IMG/VR virus record: IMGVR_UViG_3300028844_006431
Span: 20,111-84,110 of that record
DNA: 64,000 nt
Origin: a virus
Direction: 5' to 3' (one strand)
Shown: one piece after another, positions 60,453 through 64,000 of the stretch
Layout of the letters: each line of letters starts with the position of its first letter
Numbering within the stretch: position 1 is the first letter of the stretch
Program-made: the position numbers and the translations under genes
Notes under the pieces: model-generated
Told to the model about the DNA's origin: nothing
Database searches by the model: none
Seen by the model: the letters and a program-made list of their open reading frames with translations, nothing else

Positions 60453-62339
60453 TTATCCTTCTTTGAGTGTTTTTTTCCAGCTATTTGTGTGATTCTGTCC
60501 CTCCCAATCAAGACCTCCAATGTACTTCAATAAAATCTTCTTGATCTTATCTCGACTTGGTCCCTCTTCAATAGCATTATCTTTTTGTAAAACCTTCACT
60601 ACTTTTTCACCAATCTCAAACTGAATTCTTTCATAAGATGCTTTGATTGGATAAGCTTGAGAATAGGGTGAGGGATTACCCACATCAGGTGTTGCTTCTC
60701 CGTACAGCCTTTCAAGACAATAAGCCAAATTCTTTTCGTCATTTTCTTGACTCAAATTTCTCTTGAGCATCCTGAGTACATGGGCATAAGGATGCCACTC
60801 CATGATCACCTTTTCGATTAGACCGTGATATTTTTTATCAAGCCGTTCATCCTCAATATAAACATATGTGGCGTCTGCGATTTTTGTTTTGATTGAAATC
60901 AAGACTTCTTTGTCTTGAAAACTTCTCTTAATAATATCTGCCCAAGACTGTTGAAGTTCTTTCGGTATGTCATGGTCAAATGATTCAAAGAAAGGATTGT
61001 TTTCAGCTTTGTCATCGAAGACATCCATATGACGAGCATCTTTTGTAAAAGCTTTTATAAAAACTTTCGCATTTGGTTTGAAATCAATAAGTGCCTTAAT
61101 CAGATCAGGTTTCTTCGCAACAATCTCTACCATTGTTTCGTTTCCGATCTTCAATCCTGTCTTGTGTAATTCTTGACGAATAACTTTTGGTGGCTTACGA
61201 ACGGCATTTACCATTGCTGCGAGAATTTCTTTTTGACTTACATCCACAAGATACTTCGCATTCTTAAAGGTATCCATCAGAATATCTCGTTGTATAACCG
61301 GCGGTAACTTTACTTTCATAGGATGTTTGCTCAAAAGATTTCCTGAATCACCCTTATAATTTGTCAGTAATACATCTTTGACGGCATCTCCTTTTACGCC
61401 AAGCTCTGCAAGCATGTGTTCAGTTACCTTGTCGCCACCAAGTTTGTTGATTTTACCTGTTGTGATTAACTTCTTTGCTTTACCTGACTCTGCCATTTCT
61501 TGTTTCAGCGGTCCGAAATTATAGTCTTTGTTCGGTATGGCATCAAGTGTTTTCCATCCGTAACGTGATTTACCCGTGAAGAACACACACTGAGTTCTTT
61601 CCGCAGGATGAATGATACCTTTGTTATCTGGATCACAAACTGAATCATAGAAGAATTTCTTACCAGCACCTCTTGTCCAAAGTAATGCCCAGAGAGTAGC
61701 CTTTGGTTCATATTTCTTGAATGTTTCATAAGATGCATTTCGTCCAGCAAGTGCTTCAACATTATTCCAATTCGATTCAGCATAAACAAATGAAATTACT
61801 CTTGTAATATTCCATAACATGCCCGCATAAGATTTCTCTCGAGCACCCTTTTGTGCTTGAGCAATTGCTGAAGAAATGATTCTTGGAAAGATTTTAGCAT
61901 CTTTGTTTGACCATTTCTTTTTCATCTGAATCAACACATCATGTGTCAAATCTTTGATATCTCGTTGATACTTAGCACCATCATAATCATCAGTCAAATT
62001 GAGATGTTTGCCTTTAGGCAATCGTTGAATGAGTCCAATCCAAGGCATGTCACCCGCAAAAGGCACATCAAATTCTTTTGCATCATCATCTGTTTCTTCA
62101 TAAGCATAAACAATCGGATAAGTATAAATGCCGTTTGGTGTGTTATATTTTGATTTCGTATTCAAACCAATCTGAACAGTTTCATCTGCTGTATCTGTAA
62201 AAGCATTTGCATTCTTGACAAAAGAAATGAACATGTCTCCTCGCTTACGATAAGGAGATAACTTCTTGACTGGATTCTCTTTTGGATTTTTCTCTGGATT
62301 TCTTCTTGCTTCAACAAGAAATTGATTGAATGATTTCAT
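60453..62339 (-). CDS. Large protein with capsid-targeting-like N terminus, 628 aa
   Basis: The N terminus MKSFNQFLVEARRNPEKN is close to T4 internal-protein targeting peptides (MKTYQEFI-A-E), with an LVE site (8-10). Residues 30-115 (SPYRKRGDMFISFVKNANAF; GLNTKSKYNTPNGIYTYPIV; PWIGLIQRL) form a conserved-looking section that I have seen in other phage proteins of unknown role. The rest is helical and Lys-rich. ATGA overlap with the upstream gene. Packaging into the head is inferred. Confidence 0.75.
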   Translation of the reverse strand: MKSFNQFLVEARRNPEKNPKENPVKKLSPYRKRGDMFISFVKNANAFTDTADETVQIGLNTKSKYNTPNGIYTYPIVYAYEETDDDAKEFDVPFAGDMPWIGLIQRLPKGKHLNLTDDYDGAKYQRDIKDLTHDVLIQMKKKWSNKDAKIFPRIISSAIAQAQKGAREKSYAGMLWNITRVISFVYAESNWNNVEALAGRNASYETFKKYEPKATLWALLWTRGAGKKFFYDSVCDPDNKGIIHPAERTQCVFFTGKSRYGWKTLDAIPNKDYNFGPLKQEMAESGKAKKLITTGKINKLGGDKVTEHMLAELGVKGDAVKDVLLTNYKGDSGNLLSKHPMKVKLPPVIQRDILMDTFKNAKYLVDVSQKEILAAMVNAVRKPPKVIRQELHKTGLKIGNETMVEIVAKKPDLIKALIDFKPNAKVFIKAFTKDARHMDVFDDKAENNPFFESFDHDIPKELQQSWADIIKRSFQDKEVLISIKTKIADATYVYIEDERLDKKYHGLIEKVIMEWHPYAHVLRMLKRNLSQENDEKNLAYCLERLYGEATPDVGNPSPYSQAYPIKASYERIQFEIGEKVVKVLQKDNAIEEGPSRDKIKKILLKYIGGLDWEGQNHTNSWKKTLKEG

Positions 62340-63442
62340 CCTTCTTTCTTTTGAATTTCTTTTAGATAATCTTTCAACACACTCTTACTCGCATCGAGTG
62401 TAGCATAACGCAAAACTTTAGTTGGAAAGTTGAATTGCTTACGATAGGCGTCAACATCTTCTCCCTTATTTAAAGCACTCGTAGCAATAAACGCATAAAC
62501 AATTTCAAAATTACCAACTACAATCTCATCGTAAGTGTCTTGTTTTGTTTTTGTTCGCATTCTTTTTGCTTGAACTTTAGGCCAAGATAAAATATATTCA
62601 GTGAAAGCCTTTTTCCATTCAGGCTTGCTAGCGATAATTCTTTCTGCTCCGATTACATACTTTCGTATATATTGTTGTTTGACTGAGCCAGGTATGTCAT
62701 ATGGACGAAGAGTTTCCCAGCGTTGTTCACCTTTAGTCTTAGGAGCAACTCGTTTATCTTCATATTCTTTTTTCAAAGTTTCAATCATATCTCTTTTCAT
62801 ATCAACTAATTCTTGTGTCATGTTTTCATAATTTTTGATGAGCGCCATGAACTTAGCATTACTTTCTTTATTCCAATTTCGTATACCGCTACGAAAAACG
62901 GTAGCTGGCCGAAGACCACCATTTGTTGTGATATCTAACAAACGTTTACCCTGTTTATCAACTTTACTCCATAAATCTTTTTGTAGACCAGCAACTGCTT
63001 GACCTTTGACAACCGCAATAATTCCACCATTACTGTCAGACCAGATTCCTGATGTCATATCACCATACGGATCAACTGTATAAGCTGAGATTTGTTTTGT
63101 TCTTTTTTTCTGAATCTTTACAAGATTTTTAAGACCTTGAGAACCTGTTGAGTGACAGGCGAGTAATTGTATCTCTCCCGAAACTCTCTCAATAAATCTT
63201 GAGTTGAGTGGTAACTGAAAGGATCGATCTGTTTGTTTTTGAAAAACATATTGATTTCGTTCTTTCTTAAACCCCTCAGACCTTATATCGTCTTCATCAT
63301 CTTCATCATAACTTTTACTTTCTTTACCATACATATCTGAAGTCATGAGTAAGTCAGCATCATAGAAGAGATGGTCAAACAATGACCTTTGCCATTGAAC
63401 TTGTTCAGATAAGAATTCTGTAAATTCAGTGTATGTTTTCAT
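62336..63442 (-). CDS. Tagged phage protein, possible enzyme domain, 368 aa
   Basis: The start is set at ATG 63442, which overlaps the upstream TGA (ATGA) and gives MKTYTEFTEFLSEQVQW, a targeting-like peptide with an LSE site (11-13). An upstream in-frame start would add five residues. Residues about 88-155 read QLLACHSTGSQGLKNLVKIQ-KKRTKQISAYT followed by GIWSDSNGGIIAVVKGQA. This block recurs in phage proteins and vaguely suggests a His-STS ADP-ribosyltransferase layout, a low-confidence idea. The rest is helical. Confidence 0.7.
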   Translation of the reverse strand: MKTYTEFTEFLSEQVQWQRSLFDHLFYDADLLMTSDMYGKESKSYDEDDEDDIRSEGFKKERNQYVFQKQTDRSFQLPLNSRFIERVSGEIQLLACHSTGSQGLKNLVKIQKKRTKQISAYTVDPYGDMTSGIWSDSNGGIIAVVKGQAVAGLQKDLWSKVDKQGKRLLDITTNGGLRPATVFRSGIRNWNKESNAKFMALIKNYENMTQELVDMKRDMIETLKKEYEDKRVAPKTKGEQRWETLRPYDIPGSVKQQYIRKYVIGAERIIASKPEWKKAFTEYILSWPKVQAKRMRTKTKQDTYDEIVVGNFEIVYAFIATSALNKGEDVDAYRKQFNFPTKVLRYATLDASKSVLKDYLKEIQKKEG

Positions 63443-64000
63443 GGTGCGAAACCCCACTCTGCTAAACTGTCACCTGAGGTGAAGATTTGACTTGCCTTAA
63501 CTTTCTTTGAGAGTATTCTATATTTATTTCTTAGATGATCTTTACCATGTTCTTTTGCATAGTTTCTCACAATTGTCACCCAATCACCAGGATTGATCTC
63601 TGAAATGTTTTCTACCTTCTTGTCACTCTTCTTCACCTTCTCTTCTTCATTCCCCAACCATTCATAATACTTTTTCTTACCCATTTTATGAAATTCAGAT
63701 TCAAATGCGGGATAGGGCTTGGCTCTCTTCAACCATAGTGCCTGAGCTTTCTGGAGGTCTGCCAGCAGGTCTTCTTTGGTCTGTTGATATGGAACAGCAC
63801 GATAGATGGTAATCAATTTATTTGGCTTATTTCGGTATCCGTTGACAATCAGAGCAGCATCTTTCTCATTCTGAGCATACTCATGCCAGCGGTCATAGTA
63901 GTCTTTAGGATATACTTCATTGTGTGTCATGTCATGAAGAGGTGCTCCTTCTTTGCCAGCAGATTGATGCTCACCTTTGTAGTCTTCTGAAATGTTTTTC
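63439..64000 (-). CDS. ADP-ribosyltransferase-like domain protein (5' end beyond window)
   Basis: The minus-strand frame is open to the right edge, so the N terminus is missing; an internal ATG at 63930 is probably not the start. The visible part begins KNISEDYKGEHQSAGKEGAP, then LHDMTHNEVYPKDYYDRWHE. LITIYRAVP (conserved Arg), INPGDWVTIVRNYAKEHGKD, YRILSKKVKASQIFTSGDSL and AEWGF (Glu) follow. This matches a domain common in phage virion and MuF-type proteins that I read as an R-S-E-like ADP-ribosyltransferase fold. The STS position is VT rather than STS. Head gene for two coupled tagged proteins. Confidence 0.65.
   Translation of the reverse strand, partial: KNISEDYKGEHQSAGKEGAPLHDMTHNEVYPKDYYDRWHEYAQNEKDAALIVNGYRNKPNKLITIYRAVPYQQTKEDLLADLQKAQALWLKRAKPYPAFESEFHKMGKKKYYEWLGNEEEKVKKSDKKVENISEINPGDWVTIVRNYAKEHGKDHLRNKYRILSKKVKASQIFTSGDSLAEWGFAP

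Noticed and set aside
1-64000. tRNA genes, CRISPR arrays, insertion sequences, integrase or attachment sites
   Set aside because: No cloverleaf-like segment, repeat-spacer pattern, transposase or recombinase was seen; gene packing leaves little room.

Overview
The window looks like part of an AT-rich genome of a T4-like contractile-tailed phage. Recognisable T4-type modules are a baseplate hub/wedge cluster (gp48/gp54-, gp53-, gp27- and gp5-like), a gp4-like head-completion nuclease, a family B DNA polymerase (gp43), UvsX, a gp41-type helicase and a gp61-type primase. The auxiliary genes (hsp20, thyX, nrdA, a glutaredoxin-nrdB fusion, a 2OG-Fe(II) oxygenase, tail-collar fibres) resemble those of marine T4-like phages of cyanobacteria and SAR11-type bacteria. 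The host cannot be fixed from sequence alone; lipoprotein and signal-peptide genes suggest a diderm (Gram-negative) bacterium.

Layout. 1-18554 (minus strand): a structural block running leftward from gp48- and gp54-like tube caps through gp53, gp27 and a lysozyme-less gp5 to five proteins I cannot name, the last running off the left edge. 18565-26778 (plus): gp4-like nuclease, an SF2 helicase behind its own sigma70-type promoter and palindromic operator, then an ATGA-coupled chain with an HNH endonuclease, a nucleotidyltransferase-like protein and an RNA ligase fused to an NMNAT-like domain. 26775-27092 (minus): one small gene facing the fibres, with divergent late-promoter-like boxes between. 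27159-34583 (plus): three tandem tail-collar fibres, two small assembly-type proteins and two tiny ORFs. 34580-41384 (plus): hsp20, a probable frameshifted gene, a RuvC-like nuclease, ThyX, a methyltransferase, a complete flavin disulfide reductase and a prolyl-hydroxylase-like enzyme. 41397-53301 (plus): replication/recombination genes interleaved with a fibre-like protein and proteins of unknown role. 53363-58050 (plus): two paralogous small proteins, NrdA, GNAT, Grx-NrdB and a DoxX-like membrane protein. 58056-64000 (minus): an accessory operon of two lipoproteins, several tiny membrane or secreted proteins, two large tagged proteins and an ADP-ribosyltransferase-like protein cut by the right edge.

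How it fits together. NrdA, Grx-NrdB, ThyX, the disulfide reductase and a Nudix hydrolase could form a nucleotide-supply and redox module feeding polymerase, UvsX, helicase and primase.

The most interesting pattern is that at least seven proteins scattered over the window begin with the same short motif (MKSF/MKTY/MKAF-x-x-F type) followed within 9-16 residues by an L-x-E or I-x-E site. This matches the capsid-targeting peptide and prohead-protease site of T4 internal proteins. If real, the phage packages a set of proteins, including an RNA ligase-nucleotidyltransferase fusion, a pol-beta-like nucleotidyltransferase and others, for injection with the DNA. No tRNA genes, CRISPR arrays or insertion sequences were seen, and no stretch over 300 bases lacks a gene.
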